Origin: Candidatus Latescibacterota bacterium
GTDB taxonomy: Bacteria; Latescibacterota; UBA2968
Direction: 5' to 3'
Assembly (NCBI GenBank): GCA_022824945.1
Contig: JAJDYX010000003.1
Span: 124,001 to 188,000, forward strand
DNA length: 64,000 nt
Shown: in pieces, positions 54,822 through 64,000 of the stretch
Layout: every line of letters starts with the position of its first letter
How positions within the stretch are numbered: position 1 is the stretch's first letter
The notes under the pieces: generated by a model
Seen by the model: only the letters and a program-made list of their open reading frames with translations
What the model was told of the DNA's origin: nothing
Databases searched by the model: none
Made by a program: the position numbers and the translations under genes

Positions 54822-55918
54822 GCGCTATTGCCCTCCGTTTGCGACAGGGTCTTGCGGACGTCAAATGCATCGCGCACGGCCTCGCCGATAAATACGAGTA
54901 GCGATAACATAATTGCCAGGACAAAAAATCCAGACAGACCCAGCCAGGGGGCCTGCAGATTGCGCTTGCCCTGGTTGAGCAATTCTCCCAGCGAGGGAGA
55001 GGGGGGCGGGAGACCAAAACCCAGAAAGTCCAGCGAGGTCAATACCGTGACAGATCCCACCAGCACAAAGGGTAAGAAGGTCAGGGTTGCCACCATGGCA
55101 TTGGGCAAAACGTGCCGCCACATTATTGTCAAGTCATTGACGCCCAGGGCGCGTGCGGCGCGTACAAAATCGAAATTGCGCGCCCGCAAGAACTCGGCTC
55201 GCACCACGCCGACCAGGCGCATCCATGAAAATAGTAGCATAATGATTAAGAGCGTCCAGAAAGTGGGCTCAATAATGCTGGCGATAATAATGAGGATAAA
55301 CAGGGTTGGCAACCCGCCCCAAATTTCGATAAATCTTTGAAAAATGAGATCGACCCACCCTCCCAAATAACCCTGCACTGCGCCGGCTGCAATGCCTACC
55401 ACAGAGCTGAATACTGTGAGGGCGAGGGCAAATAAGACCGATAACCGAAATCCGTAGAGCAATCGCGCAGTTACATCGCGTGCCTGATCATCGGTGCCCA
55501 GATAATTTTGTATAGAAGGTGGTGCAGGGGCTGGATGTTTGAGGTCGTAATTGATTGTATCGTATCGAAATGGCACCAGAGGCCAGATGATCCATCCGTC
55601 TTTTTCAATTAGTTCTTGTACAAACGGATCTCGGTACTCTGCCTCGGTTTCAAAATCGCCGCCAAAAAGCGTTTCGGGATAGGCTTTTAATACCGGAAAA
55701 TAAAACACCCCCTTGTGCCGAACCAAAAGGGGTTTGTCATTGGCGATAAATTCTGCTGGCAAGCTCAATCCGAACAGGACGAGAAAAATCCACAGGCTAT
55801 AATAGCCGCGGCGATTTGCCTTAAAATTGTCCAGGCGTCGGCGCGTGAGGCTCGAAATCTGAAAACCCCAAAACCGGTCTTCGCGCCCGGTGCGAGTGTT
55901 ATACTTCTCGGCTTTCAA
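54818..55918 (-). CDS. yejE: Peptide ABC transporter permease (YejE-like)
   Basis: 366 residues. A long N-terminal periplasmic part ([10 protein letters not shown] and W-I-I-W-P-L-V-P-F) distinguishes YejE from DppC. It is followed by the [18 protein letters not shown] permease start and five core helices with A-A-R-A-L-G-V-N-D, the EAA loop. The start is a TTG at 55918 with GAGGA 6 bases upstream, overlapping the yejB gene by 20 bp; a TTG two codons earlier is too close to that site. Confidence 0.9.
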   Translation of the reverse strand: MKAEKYNTRTGREDRFWGFQISSLTRRRLDNFKANRRGYYSLWIFLVLFGLSLPAEFIANDKPLLVRHKGVFYFPVLKAYPETLFGGDFETEAEYRDPFVQELIEKDGWIIWPLVPFRYDTINYDLKHPAPAPPSIQNYLGTDDQARDVTARLLYGFRLSVLFALALTVFSSVVGIAAGAVQGYLGGWVDLIFQRFIEIWGGLPTLFILIIIASIIEPTFWTLLIIMLLFSWMRLVGVVRAEFLRARNFDFVRAARALGVNDLTIMWRHVLPNAMVATLTFLPFVLVGSVTVLTSLDFLGFGLPPPSPSLGELLNQGKRNLQAPWLGLSGFFVLAIMLSLLVFIGEAVRDAFDVRKTLSQTEGNSA

Positions 55919-57005
55919 AATCAATCCTCGGATCTACCAGTGTATAAGTCAAGTCACTTACCAATTGCATCACCAATCCCAGTAGGGTAAAAAAGTAAAG
56001 CGTGGCAAACATGATTGGATAATCGCGGTTGACCGTTGCTTCATAGCCCAGGAGGCCCAATCCATCGAGTGAAAAGATTATCTCGGTCAATAGCGAACCG
56101 GTAAACAAGATATTGACAAATGCACTCGGGAATCCCGCGATTACAATGAGCATTGCATTGCGAAAAACGTGCCCGTACAATACGCGACGCTCTTCCAATC
56201 CCTTTGCCCGCGCCGTCATGACGTATTGTTTGTTGATTTCGTCCAGAAACGAATTTTTTGTCAGGAGGGTCAGCCCGGCGAATCCACCAATGACCATGGA
56301 TGCGATGGGCAGTGCGAGGTGCCAGAAATAATCGGTGATTTTGTGAAATAGGCCAAACTGATCCCATTCGGGGGAGATCAGTCCCCGCAGTGGAAAAAAG
56401 TTGAAATAACTGCCGCCAGCAAATAACACAATTAAGAAGATCGCAAACATAAATCCCGGCACGGCATTGCCTATGACGATCACGCCCGATGTCCACACAT
56501 CGAATTTGGATCCGTCGCGTACGGCTTTGGTCACACCCAGTGGAATTGAGATCAGATAAACGAGCAATGTTGTCCACAAGCCGAGGGAAATGGATACGGG
56601 CATTTTGTCCAGTACGATATCGACAACGGTTTGATCGCGATAAAAACTTTCGCCAAAGTCGAATTGCAAATAGCGCACTATCATTTGATAGAAGCGCTCA
56701 TGAGCCGGTTTGTCAAAGCCATACATCCGCTCCAATTCTGCGATGAGTTCGGGGTCAAGCCCTTGCGCGCCGCGGTATTTGCTCGTCGATCCCTCACTGC
56801 GCTGTCGCTGGGTTTGAGATGAGGATATTTCTCCCCCATCGCCGCCCACGCGGGCAGATGCATCCACATCGTGTCCCTGTATCTGCGCAATAGCTTGCTC
56901 AACAGGACCACCGGGCGCGGCCTGAATGATCAAAAAATTGATCACCATTACGCCGAGTAGCGTTGGGAAAAATAGTAAAAAGCGTCTTAAAATATAGGAT
57001 CCCAT
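55899..57005 (-). CDS. yejB: Peptide ABC transporter permease (YejB-like)
   Basis: 368 residues, close to the usual YejB length. [18 protein letters not shown] is the first helix; an insertion at about 45-80 with [12 protein letters not shown] is typical of YejB rather than DppB. The EAA loop [11 protein letters not shown] and [16 protein letters not shown] near the end are conserved. The ATG at 57005 is 5 bp after the yejA stop. Confidence 0.92.
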   Translation of the reverse strand: MGSYILRRFLLFFPTLLGVMVINFLIIQAAPGGPVEQAIAQIQGHDVDASARVGGDGGEISSSQTQRQRSEGSTSKYRGAQGLDPELIAELERMYGFDKPAHERFYQMIVRYLQFDFGESFYRDQTVVDIVLDKMPVSISLGLWTTLLVYLISIPLGVTKAVRDGSKFDVWTSGVIVIGNAVPGFMFAIFLIVLFAGGSYFNFFPLRGLISPEWDQFGLFHKITDYFWHLALPIASMVIGGFAGLTLLTKNSFLDEINKQYVMTARAKGLEERRVLYGHVFRNAMLIVIAGFPSAFVNILFTGSLLTEIIFSLDGLGLLGYEATVNRDYPIMFATLYFFTLLGLVMQLVSDLTYTLVDPRIDFESREV

Positions 57006-57010
57006 GATAC

Positions 57011-58843
57011 TTAATTTTTCTTTAACGCCGCTTCTTTTGCCGCATCGACCCACCATGTATCGGGGAAGTACTGCCCGGGTTGCGGCATGTATTTGGGCGA
57101 AATATCGGGTTTGCCAAATTTGTTCCAGTACACTACGCGGTGTGCGCGAATATGCCAGTGGGGTACCACGTAGTGACCCCACAATAGGACGCGGTCCAAT
57201 GCCCGGGTGGTCGCCACCAGGGTTTTTCTATCGGGCGCGTTGATTAGCTGATCTACCAGCGCATCTACGACGGGGTCTTTAATGCCCGCATAATTTCTCG
57301 TACCGGATTCATCCGCAGCTGCCGATGTCCAGTAACCGCGCTGTTCGTTGCCGGGGCTTAACGACTGACCCCTGAGGCTTACAATAGCATCAAAATCGTA
57401 TTCTTGAACGCGATTTTGATATTGCGATGTATCTACAATTTTAATCGTCGCTTCTACGCCGAGTCGCTCCAGGTTTTGGATATAGGGACCCACAATGCGC
57501 TCCCAGGCAGGCGAATTGTTGATTAAAAATTCAATCATCATTGTTTCGCCAGATGCATCGTTGGTGAGTTTTCCTTCTTTTACGGACCATCCGGCTGCTT
57601 TTAACATTCGTGCGGCCACGCGCAAATTCTGGCGAATATTGCCCGATCCATCTGTTGTGGGTGGTTTGTATTCTGCGATAAATACTTCTTCGGGGATCTG
57701 TCCTCGAAATGCTTGCAGAATTTCGAGTTCCTGCCCCTGGGGCAGTCCCGACGAGGCGAGTTCTGTATTGGAAAAATAACTCGTCGAACGCGCGTATTGT
57801 CCGTAGAATAAATTGGTATTGGTCCATTCAAAATCAAATGCATGGGCGAGTGCGTGTCGCACTTTGGGATCGGCAAATTTGCTGCGTCGCGTGTTAAACC
57901 AGAATCCCTGCATCCCGGTTCCATTTTCGTGCGGGATTAATTCCTTTACCAGTCTGCCTTCAGCTACAGCCGGAATATCGTACGCGGTTGCCCAGGACTT
58001 GGAAGTATTCTGCAAGGTGAAATCAAATTCGCCGCCTTTTTGTGCTTCGGTTGCTACGGTTCTGTCTTTGTAATAATCGTAGTGAATTACGTCCGGATTA
58101 TAACGACCCTTTTTTACAGGCAGATCCGCGCCCCAATAATTTTCGATGCGCCGATATGTGATGGATCGCCCGGGGTCATGTGCTTCAATTTTGTAAGGTC
58201 CGCTGCCGAGCGGTGGTTTCAGAGTTGTGTCTTCAAAATTTTTGCCTTCCCAATAGTGTTTGGGCAAGATCGCCATTTGCCCGACAATGAGGGGCAATTC
58301 CCGATTGTCTTTTGCTGAAAAAGTGAATTTCACCTGGCGTTCGCCAATCTTTTCAACCTGTTTTATATCCGCGTAATAATTGCGATAAAAAGGATGGCCT
58401 TTGGTTTGAATCGTTTGAAAAGTAAAAACGACATCTTCCGGAGTAATGGGTTTGCCGTCGTGCCAGCGCGCTCCAGAGCGCAGTGTGAAGAGTGCCCATG
58501 AGCGATCGGGCGGCACCTCAATGGACTCTGCGAGCAAACCGTATTCGGAGAAAGGCTCATCCAGCGAGCGCTCTGTCAATGAATCGTAGATCAAACCCAG
58601 CGCATAAGCCGACACGCCTTTGAGAATGAATTGATTCAAGCAATCATAGGTGCCGCTGGCACTCATTTTTACAGTGCCACCCCTGGGGGCGTTGGGGTTG
58701 GCGTACTCAAAATGCTTGAAGTCTGGCCCGTATTTTAAGTCGCCGTACATCGAAATCGCATGCCCTTTGTAATTGGGCTGATCCGATGCTATGGGTACAG
58801 CAACCAATAGACTCAATACCAGCGCGAATAAAATGGTTTTCAT
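57011..58843 (-). CDS. yejA: Peptide-binding protein, family 5 (YejA-like)
   Basis: 610 residues. A signal peptide ([20 protein letters not shown]) precedes the SBP_bac_5 fold: [28 protein letters not shown] and [15 protein letters not shown] segments. [11 protein letters not shown] and Y-W-N-K-F-G-K-P resemble YejA. It captures oligopeptides for the permease genes that follow. The ATG at 58843 is preferred because the longer frame would hide the signal peptide. Confidence 0.93.
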   Translation of the reverse strand: MKTILFALVLSLLVAVPIASDQPNYKGHAISMYGDLKYGPDFKHFEYANPNAPRGGTVKMSASGTYDCLNQFILKGVSAYALGLIYDSLTERSLDEPFSEYGLLAESIEVPPDRSWALFTLRSGARWHDGKPITPEDVVFTFQTIQTKGHPFYRNYYADIKQVEKIGERQVKFTFSAKDNRELPLIVGQMAILPKHYWEGKNFEDTTLKPPLGSGPYKIEAHDPGRSITYRRIENYWGADLPVKKGRYNPDVIHYDYYKDRTVATEAQKGGEFDFTLQNTSKSWATAYDIPAVAEGRLVKELIPHENGTGMQGFWFNTRRSKFADPKVRHALAHAFDFEWTNTNLFYGQYARSTSYFSNTELASSGLPQGQELEILQAFRGQIPEEVFIAEYKPPTTDGSGNIRQNLRVAARMLKAAGWSVKEGKLTNDASGETMMIEFLINNSPAWERIVGPYIQNLERLGVEATIKIVDTSQYQNRVQEYDFDAIVSLRGQSLSPGNEQRGYWTSAAADESGTRNYAGIKDPVVDALVDQLINAPDRKTLVATTRALDRVLLWGHYVVPHWHIRAHRVVYWNKFGKPDISPKYMPQPGQYFPDTWWVDAAKEAALKKN

Positions 58844-58894
58844 AAGCAGGCTCCAGTTGTTAAAATGTTTAAGACAGTGGGCAGGTACGGTGAT

Positions 58895-58940
58895 GGGCAG
58901 ACACACAGGCACTCCTCTGCGCCTGTTTTTACGTCTGCCC
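58895..58940. promoter_or_regulatory. Hairpin in the leader of the yej operon
   Basis: Perfect 8-bp outer arms (58895-58902 and 58933-58940) with an inner 6-bp stem (58905-58910 with 58921-58926). It lies about 50 bp upstream of the yejA start. A related, inverted run of the same bases occurs at 58975-58994. No T-run follows on the minus strand, so a leader element or repeat is likelier than a terminator. Confidence 0.45.
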
Positions 58941-59025
58941 TTGTGAAGTATGTGGCATTCCCATTCTATTGTCAAGTGGGCAAACAGGCAGACGTGTGTT
59001 TGCTCTTTATGAGACAAACAAAAAA

Positions 59026-59069
59026 AATGTGATAATACCTGATCACAGGAGACCAGATTTTATCACATT
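59026..59069. promoter_or_regulatory. 10-bp dyad just upstream of birA
   Basis: Perfect arms AATGTGATAA (59026-59035) and TTATCACATT (59060-59069) separated by 24 bp; the right arm ends 5 bp before the birA ATG. It does not resemble the E. coli BirA operator. It could be an operator, or a hairpin that controls birA translation, as no ribosome-binding site stands near the ATG. Confidence 0.45.
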
Positions 59070-59074
59070 CCACG

Positions 59075-59833
59075 ATGCGACCTATTTCTATGAATTTTTT
59101 ATCCCCTGAATGGCACGATCAACTCGCTTCGACCAATACGCATCTACTCCAACGTTTATCTAAAGGTGAGAGGTTTTCTTCTGGCTTTGTTCTCGCAGCA
59201 CGGGAACAGACTGCTGGACGCGGGCGCTATCAGCGTCAATGGATCGCTCGTGCCAATGAGAATTTGACGTTTTCCTTTCTTCTCATTACAAGAGCCGCAT
59301 TTTCCCAACTGACTTCTCTGCCTATTGCCATTGCGCTGGGTGTATCGGATGCGCTGAAAACTTATGGCATCAGTGCGCAAACTAAGTGGCCCAATGATGT
59401 TTTGATCGACGGCGCTAAAGTTTGTGGTATGCTCCTAGAGCGCAGCGACCAAAAACAGTCCGATGGTACGGCTATTGTCGTTGGTATTGGTCTCAACGTG
59501 AATATGGATGCGGCGACCGCGGCTCTTATTGACCGTCCCGTTACTTCTATGCGTCTTGAAACGGGACGCGAATACGATCTCGAACAGGTGCTCGCGCGAA
59601 TCCTCACAGCTACTGCTCCGTGGATTGACCGGTGGGAAAGCGAGGGTTTTTCAGCCCTTCGCGCGGCATGGGAACACCGATGTATTTATATGGGTGAGGA
59701 GATTTCGGTTGGCGAAGGTGATGATGCAAAAACGGGTGTTCTCGCGGGGTTTGGCGACTGTGGTCAGCTTTTGTTGCGCGGGTCAGATGGTCGGGTGAAT
59801 GAGATTTGGGCAGGCGATGTCGCAGCGGTTTAG
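59075..59833 (+). CDS. birA: Biotin--protein ligase (BirA without DNA-binding domain)
   Basis: 252 residues, the catalytic and C-terminal SH3-like domains only. Q-T-A-G-R-G-R-Y-Q-R is the biotinyl-AMP loop; K-W-P-N-D-V-L-I and G-I-G-L-N-V-N-M are conserved core segments. The N-terminal helix-turn-helix of E. coli BirA is missing, so this is a monofunctional ligase. It faces oadA, whose product carries the acceptor lysine. Start codon is ambiguous between 59075 and 59090, with no clear ribosome-binding site for either. Confidence 0.92.
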   Translation: MRPISMNFLSPEWHDQLASTNTHLLQRLSKGERFSSGFVLAAREQTAGRGRYQRQWIARANENLTFSFLLITRAAFSQLTSLPIAIALGVSDALKTYGISAQTKWPNDVLIDGAKVCGMLLERSDQKQSDGTAIVVGIGLNVNMDAATAALIDRPVTSMRLETGREYDLEQVLARILTATAPWIDRWESEGFSALRAAWEHRCIYMGEEISVGEGDDAKTGVLAGFGDCGQLLLRGSDGRVNEIWAGDVAAV

Positions 59834-59881
59834 AGGCTGGGGTGGACTGCTGGTCGCTGAAGGCTTACTTCACACTTCTTT

Positions 59882-61672
59882 TTATCCCACCATCGCAAGG
59901 GTCTGGCCATTGGATACTTGATCGCCGACGTTGACGGGCATTTCGACGACTGTGCCCGCATTTGGAGAGGTGATCTGGACTTCCATTTTCATGGCTTCCA
60001 AAATGAGGATCGCTTCGCCCGCCTGGACTTGATCCCCTGCGTGTTTCAGAATCCGAATGACTTTTCCTGGCATTTGCGCGCTTACGGGTTCGGCATTGGT
60101 GGGTGTTGACGCCTGTGTAGATACTGTATCTTCTATATCCACTGTATAAGCTGTGCCATTTACGGTGGCAATATTGCCGTCAATTTGCACGCGCACGGCT
60201 TTGCCATTGACCTGTAGCTTATATTCTGCTGCGCCGTCGGCAACTGGTACGGGTGCGTCATCCTGCTTTTCGATTTTCCGCACGCCGATTTCGGCATCGC
60301 CTTTCAAGAAATCCATTCCCTTATCGCCGCATGTCGCTACGATAAAGATGTGCTCATCCGTCGCCTCAATTCCCTCGGCGTCCAACAGTTTTTTCGCGGC
60401 ATCTCTTCCTTTTTCGGGATCGGCATCATTGCGTTCGAGGGGCGGCTGATCTGTGGGTTCAAGTCCCAGTTGATTTGACGCGATTTTTATAACTTCGGGG
60501 TCGGGTGGCACAGGGGTTTTGCCAAAATAGCCGAGTACCATTTGCCCATAAGGTTCGGCGATTCTCTGCCAGGGACCAAACATCACATTGTTAAATGCCT
60601 GTTGGAAATAGAATTGCGACACGGGTGTGACAGATGTGCCAAAACCACCCCGCTCCACCACGTCGCCCATGGCTTTGATCATGTCGGGATATTTGTCCAT
60701 GATGCCATTGTCGCGCAACATCTGCGTATTGGCCGTGAGCGCGCCGCCCGGCATCGGACTCCAGGGGATCATGGGTTCAACTGCCGTGGCTTCTGGCGGC
60801 AAAAAGTAATCCGCCATGCATTCTTTAAATACTTCCTCGGCGTCGCGGACTTTCTCTATGTCGATGTCCAGGTCGTAGTTTGTGCCGCGAAGAGCGTGCC
60901 ACATGACCAGGATATCGGGCTGGCATGTGCCCCCTGAACACGGTGCCAGCGACAGGTCAATGGCATCGGCTCCCGCTTCCAGCGCGGCCAGATTGGCCTG
61001 CACGCTGATCCCGGCTGTTTCATGGGTGTGAAAGTGGATAAATGTGCCGTCGGGTAGCAGTTGACGCGCCCGTTTAATGGTTTCATATACTTTTGCCGGC
61101 ACGGCTGTACCCGAAGCATCTTTGAAACACACCGAGTGATATGGAATATCGGCGTCTAAAATTTCGCGGAGTGTTTGTTCATAAAAATCCGCATCGTGTG
61201 CTCCGGTGCAGCCGGGTGGCAATTCCATCAATGTCACGCATACTTGATGGTGCAATCCCGCATCTGCGATGCACTGCCCGCTGTAGATCAAATTGTTGAC
61301 ATCGTTGAGGGCGTCAAAATTGCGGATGGTCGTAATGCCGTGTTTTTTGAATAATTCGGCGTGTAGCTTGATGATGTCGCTCGACTGCGATTCCAGCCCT
61401 ACCACATTCACGCCGCGGGCCAGGGTCTGCAAATTGGCCTCTGGTCCTGCGGCTTCGCGGAAGGCATCGGTCATTGCAAATGCGTCTTCATTGCAATAGA
61501 AGTACAGGGATTGAAATCGCGCCCCGCCACCCGCTTCATGATAATCAATTCCAGCTTCGCGTGCGGCCTCTACCGCAGGTAAAAAGTCGGGTGTGAACAC
61601 GCGCGCGCCATAAACGGACTGAAAGCCATCGCGAAATGCCGTATTCATAAATATTACTTTTTTCTTTGCCAT
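59882..61672 (-). CDS. oadA: Oxaloacetate decarboxylase alpha subunit-like protein with biotin carrier domain
   Basis: 596 residues. The carboxyltransferase barrel (residues about 5-290) has N-T-A-F-R-D-G-F-Q-S and H-F-H-T-H-E-T-A-G; the expected metal and biotin-site residues look present. A conserved carboxylase domain follows. The last ~75 residues are a biotinyl carrier with E-A-M-K-M-E and the biotinylated Lys562. It transfers CO2 from oxaloacetate, or pyruvate-like acids, to biotin for the sodium pump. ATG at 61672 has AAGGA 9 bases upstream. Third gene of oadG-B-A. Confidence 0.88.
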   Translation of the reverse strand: MAKKKVIFMNTAFRDGFQSVYGARVFTPDFLPAVEAAREAGIDYHEAGGGARFQSLYFYCNEDAFAMTDAFREAAGPEANLQTLARGVNVVGLESQSSDIIKLHAELFKKHGITTIRNFDALNDVNNLIYSGQCIADAGLHHQVCVTLMELPPGCTGAHDADFYEQTLREILDADIPYHSVCFKDASGTAVPAKVYETIKRARQLLPDGTFIHFHTHETAGISVQANLAALEAGADAIDLSLAPCSGGTCQPDILVMWHALRGTNYDLDIDIEKVRDAEEVFKECMADYFLPPEATAVEPMIPWSPMPGGALTANTQMLRDNGIMDKYPDMIKAMGDVVERGGFGTSVTPVSQFYFQQAFNNVMFGPWQRIAEPYGQMVLGYFGKTPVPPDPEVIKIASNQLGLEPTDQPPLERNDADPEKGRDAAKKLLDAEGIEATDEHIFIVATCGDKGMDFLKGDAEIGVRKIEKQDDAPVPVADGAAEYKLQVNGKAVRVQIDGNIATVNGTAYTVDIEDTVSTQASTPTNAEPVSAQMPGKVIRILKHAGDQVQAGEAILILEAMKMEVQITSPNAGTVVEMPVNVGDQVSNGQTLAMVG

Positions 61673-61700
61673 ATTTAAAATCCTTCGCCAAATGCAGTGC

Positions 61701-62828
61701 CTACTGAACCAGTACCGACCACAAAATCCCCGCGGCAACAGCCGAGCCTATCACGCCGGCCACATTGGGTGCCATGGCGTGCATCAACAAAAAATTGTGT
61801 GCATCTTCTTGTTGCCCCACCATTTGCACGACGCGCGCAGAATCGGGTACTGCCGATACGCCTGCGGCACCTACCAGGGGATTGATTTTTTCTTTTGTCA
61901 ACACGTTCATCAACTTCGCAAATAGGACGCCACTGGCCGTAGCCACTGCAAAAGATAGCGCGCCCAGGCCAAAAATCAAAAGCGAATCAGGGGTCAAAAA
62001 TGTCTGTGCCTCTGTGCTGGCGCCCACGGAAAAACCGAGTAAGATTGTCACAATATCGACCATTGCCGTGCGTGCGGATTCTGCCAATCGGTCTGTGACC
62101 ATGCTCTCTTTTAGCAAGTTGCCAAAAAACAACATGCCCAGCAGGGTCAATGCGCCCGGTGCAATTAAGGTTGCAATTAAGAAGCCAGCTATCGGAAATA
62201 TGATGCGTTCGCGCTTGGAGGGTTTGCGCGGTTCGGGCATGCGAATCAGGCGCTCGCGTCTTGTGGTGAGCAGTTTCATGACCGGCGGCTGAATTACTGG
62301 TACGAGTGCCATGTACGAATACGCGGCGATGGCGATTGCACCCAAAAGATGAGGAGCCAATTTAGCCGATAAGAAAATTGCCGTCGGTCCATCAGCCCCG
62401 CCAATGATTCCGATGGCTCCGGATTCAGATGGTGAGAATCCCATATATAGCGCACCGATTAAGGTCAGGAAGATGCCCATTTGCGCCGCTGCGCCCAGCA
62501 TTACCAGTTTGGGATTGGAGAGCAGTGTCGAGAAATCGGTCATTGCGCCAATTCCCAAAAAGATTAGCGGCGGGAACAAGCCCGATGTCACGCCGAAGTA
62601 AATATAGCGCAAGACACTGCCTTCGTCGTAAACGCCGAGGGCCATGCTCGGTATAGCGGGGATGTTGCCCACGATCATGCCAAAACCAATTGGCAGCAAC
62701 AACAGGGGTTCGTAATCTCTGGTGATCGCCAGGTGGATAAACACAATGCCGATTGCGATCATAACGACATTGCCCAAACTCAAGTTGGCAAATCCAGTTG
62801 TATTCAAAAAATCGTAAAATATGTCCAT
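61701..62828 (-). CDS. oadB: Sodium-pumping decarboxylase beta subunit
   Basis: 375 residues, about 9-10 transmembrane helices. G-I-I-G-G-A-D-G-P-T with the Na+-binding aspartate, and G-A-A-G-V-S-A-V-P-D-S-A-R near the C-terminus, are the diagnostic motifs of OadB/GcdB/MmdB. It decarboxylates carboxybiotin and exports two Na+. The gene is 28 bp upstream of oadA and 19 bp after oadG. Confidence 0.93.
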   Translation of the reverse strand: MDIFYDFLNTTGFANLSLGNVVMIAIGIVFIHLAITRDYEPLLLLPIGFGMIVGNIPAIPSMALGVYDEGSVLRYIYFGVTSGLFPPLIFLGIGAMTDFSTLLSNPKLVMLGAAAQMGIFLTLIGALYMGFSPSESGAIGIIGGADGPTAIFLSAKLAPHLLGAIAIAAYSYMALVPVIQPPVMKLLTTRRERLIRMPEPRKPSKRERIIFPIAGFLIATLIAPGALTLLGMLFFGNLLKESMVTDRLAESARTAMVDIVTILLGFSVGASTEAQTFLTPDSLLIFGLGALSFAVATASGVLFAKLMNVLTKEKINPLVGAAGVSAVPDSARVVQMVGQQEDAHNFLLMHAMAPNVAGVIGSAVAAGILWSVLVQ

Positions 62829-62847
62829 CCGTTACCTTAAAACTGTT

Positions 62848-63123
62848 CTAAACTTTCTGTTTGATTTCGGTACTGCGCCTCATGTGCATGACAAAACCGA
62901 TGGCTGCCAGCGCAGAGCCGTCGTCTTCATCCTGTACGGGTACACCATGATGTCCCGCAGATTCGGGAAATTTCTTTGCTACAACAGCCAATATTTTGGG
63001 CAATATTACAATAAATGTACTGATCAATGTCAAAACGCTGAATACAATGATCATTCCGGTCAGCGCAATGCCCAAACCCTGACCATCTTCAATATTTTGC
63101 ACGTTAAAGTTAAAATTGTACAT
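62848..63123 (-). CDS. oadG: Sodium-pump decarboxylase gamma subunit-like membrane protein
   Basis: 91 residues. One long hydrophobic helix at about 17-43 (G-L-G-I-A-L-T-G-M-I-I-V-F-S-V-L) followed by a charged cytosolic tail is the layout of OadG, which anchors the alpha subunit. Called mainly by position upstream of oadB and oadA. The ATG at 63123 is preceded by AGGG at about 7 bases; a GTG at 63156 would overlap the toxin gene and add a non-conserved segment. Confidence 0.75.
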   Translation of the reverse strand: MYNFNFNVQNIEDGQGLGIALTGMIIVFSVLTLISTFIVILPKILAVVAKKFPESAGHHGVPVQDEDDGSALAAIGFVMHMRRSTEIKQKV

Positions 63124-63152
63124 AGAAAACCCTAGAGGATGGGGCTTTTTCA

Positions 63153-63494
63153 TCACCGCGCCGTGATTAATTGGTTAAGGCCGTCAACTATGCGGTCGAG
63201 TTCTTGAGCAGAAATCTGTCCTATTTTATTTTCCAATCGCTCAACCGAAAGTGTTCTAATCTGACTGATTTTTATCCAGGAACGCCGGGGCATTTCTACG
63301 CTTGTTATCTCTAAAGTAAAAGGGAACCCTGCACGCTGAGGTATGCCCGTGATAGCCATTGCGATTACTGTGCCTGAGCGTTCATTAAAATTGTCATCGC
63401 TTATAACGACAATCGGTCTGCGACCTGCTTGCTCATGTCCACGAACAGGGTTCAGATCCGCCCAAACAATATCGCCTCTCAGTATTCGGGCCAT
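63153..63494 (-). CDS. MazF/PemK-family toxin (endoribonuclease)
   Basis: 113 residues. R-G-D-I-V-W-A-D-L-N-P-V-R-G-H-E-Q-A-G-R-R-P-I-V-V-I is the family N-terminus with the catalytic arginine. S-W-I-K-I-S-Q-I-R-T-L-S has the paired residue; the C-terminal helix ends I-V-D-G-L-N. Such toxins cleave RNA. The start overlaps the antitoxin gene by 16 bp, the usual coupling. It ends 30 bp before oadG on the same strand. Confidence 0.92.
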   Translation of the reverse strand: MARILRGDIVWADLNPVRGHEQAGRRPIVVISDDNFNERSGTVIAMAITGIPQRAGFPFTLEITSVEMPRRSWIKISQIRTLSVERLENKIGQISAQELDRIVDGLNQLITAR

Positions 63495-63721
63495 TCCCGC
63501 ACATCCTCACATAACCCTTCATCTGCCATTTCCTGCTCAAATTGGGGATCTAACTTGACAAGTTCCCTCTCAAAGTCATCCCTGTTCGCCTTTCTGAGCT
63601 TGTCCTCAACTGCCTCTTGAATAGCTCGGCTACGACTTGAGTAAGGAGCCACCTGCACGAGATGGTCAAGGCGTTTGAGCAACCCCTCATCCAACGTTAT
63701 GGTTATTCTCGATGCGCCCAT
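63479..63721 (-). CDS. Ribbon-helix-helix antitoxin (MazE-like)
   Basis: 80 residues. R-I-T-I-T-L-D-E-G-L-L-K-R-L-D is a ribbon-helix-helix start; S-R-S-R-A-I-Q-E-A-V forms the second helix. The acidic C-terminal tail (F-E-Q-E-M-A-D-E-G) would bind and neutralise the toxin. It likely also represses the operon at the dyad upstream. The start codon lies inside a degenerate HigA-like frame. Confidence 0.88.
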   Translation of the reverse strand: MGASRITITLDEGLLKRLDHLVQVAPYSSRSRAIQEAVEDKLRKANRDDFERELVKLDPQFEQEMADEGLCEDVREWPEY

Positions 63722-63846
63722 TTCGTTCTCCCTATGGATGGCGTTAAGGGCAAACCACCATTCACGGACAGTCCCATTTCCTCAATCTGTTCAAGTAGCA
63801 AAGCACCGGGATGTGTCGCAATTCGATTGCTGGGTACGCGAGCCAT
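63703..63846 (-). pseudogene. Remnant of a HigA/VapI-like antitoxin N-terminus
   Basis: A 47-codon frame whose product begins M-A-R-V-P-S-N-R-I-A-T-H-P-G and continues with L-L-L-E-Q-I-E-E-M-G-L-S. This resembles the start of HigA-type antitoxins (T-H-P-G-E-x-L-x-E-E-F-L-x-P-M-G-L-S), but the helix-turn-helix that should follow is absent and the sequence becomes unrelated after residue 28. GGAG stands 7 bases before the ATG and the frame overlaps the next start by 19 bp, so it may still be translated. Confidence 0.5.
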
Positions 63847-63867
63847 TTTTTGCTCCAATCCTCAATC

Positions 63868-63891
63868 GTAGTGATTGTTCAATTTCACTAC
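63868..63891. promoter_or_regulatory. Dyad upstream of the toxin-antitoxin genes
   Basis: GTAGTGA and TCACTAC (63868-63874, 63885-63891) flank 10 bases, 22 bp upstream of the first start codon. Such dyads are commonly autoregulatory operators of toxin-antitoxin operons. No feature is recognised from 63892 to the window end. Confidence 0.5.
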
Positions 63892-64000
63892 AACTGCACC
63901 ATAATAAGCAAAGATCGCAAGCCGTAAAAAGTGCAAGAAATAGCGTGGATTGTCAAGGTAAAATAGGGGAAATGGGTGGATTTACAGAACTATTTGAATA

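Overview
The window looks like a chromosomal contig of an uncultivated Gram-negative bacterium. Four things point to a free-living or host-associated FCB-type lineage such as Latescibacterota, or to Poribacteria: a surface protein with an N-P-F-N-P-S-T sorting/FlgD-like tail, two phytanoyl-CoA dioxygenases, a sulfatase, and a sodium-pumping oxaloacetate decarboxylase. This placement is inference; no rRNA, tRNA or marker-gene comparison is possible here. Most genes are housekeeping or catabolic. Three patches differ in composition: the AT-rich restriction-modification pair (27.1-29.1 kb), the G+C-rich giant surface protein (29.5-35.7 kb) and the AT-rich sulfotransferase (52.3-53.2 kb).

Layout. 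0-5.8 kb (+): end of menG/ubiE, a small membrane protein, argS, aroK, aroB and a PurF-like amidotransferase. 5.8-9.2 kb (-): an amino acid permease fused to EIIA and RCK_C-like domains, and a deacetylase-like protein. 9.3-17.7 kb (+): a tight eight-gene operon (mannonate dehydratase-like, PLP deaminase/desulfhydrase-like, SLC23 permease with an extra cytosolic domain, CinA-like, DegT aminotransferase, HpcH aldolase, beta-helix protein, PhyH). 17.7-21.5 kb (-): Na+/solute symporter, secreted GH-A glycosidase, a 39-residue membrane protein and a GNAT enzyme. 21.5-29.1 kb (-): a possible defence pair (SMC-like ATPase plus TOPRIM-like DUF3226 protein), sulfatase, PhyH, LarA-like racemase and a Type II-like R-M pair.

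29.2-41.1 kb (-) is the most interesting part. A cytosolic beta-propeller/sigma-54 activator lies just upstream of a 2045-residue secreted repeat protein. Between them are a terminator, three copies of one 14-bp site and a consensus sigma-54 promoter driving the giant gene. The two-gene unit lies between the intact 3' end of glgB and a decayed direct copy of that 3' end, as expected if it had been inserted there. A second consensus sigma-54 promoter precedes the sulfotransferase at 52.3 kb.

41.1-53.2 kb: a DapB-like dehydrogenase, LUD protein, aminotransferase, HAD phosphatase and cupin; the nitrogen-control genes glnB and glnE; then an APH-like kinase, DUF362 protein and esterase. 53.2-58.8 kb (-): a complete yejABEF-type peptide ABC transporter. 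59.1-64 kb: birA facing the oadG-oadB-oadA sodium-pump operon, which is headed by a MazEF-type toxin-antitoxin pair and a remnant of a HigA-like antitoxin. BirA would biotinylate the lysine in OadA. I saw no tRNA, rRNA, CRISPR array, transposase or integrase.
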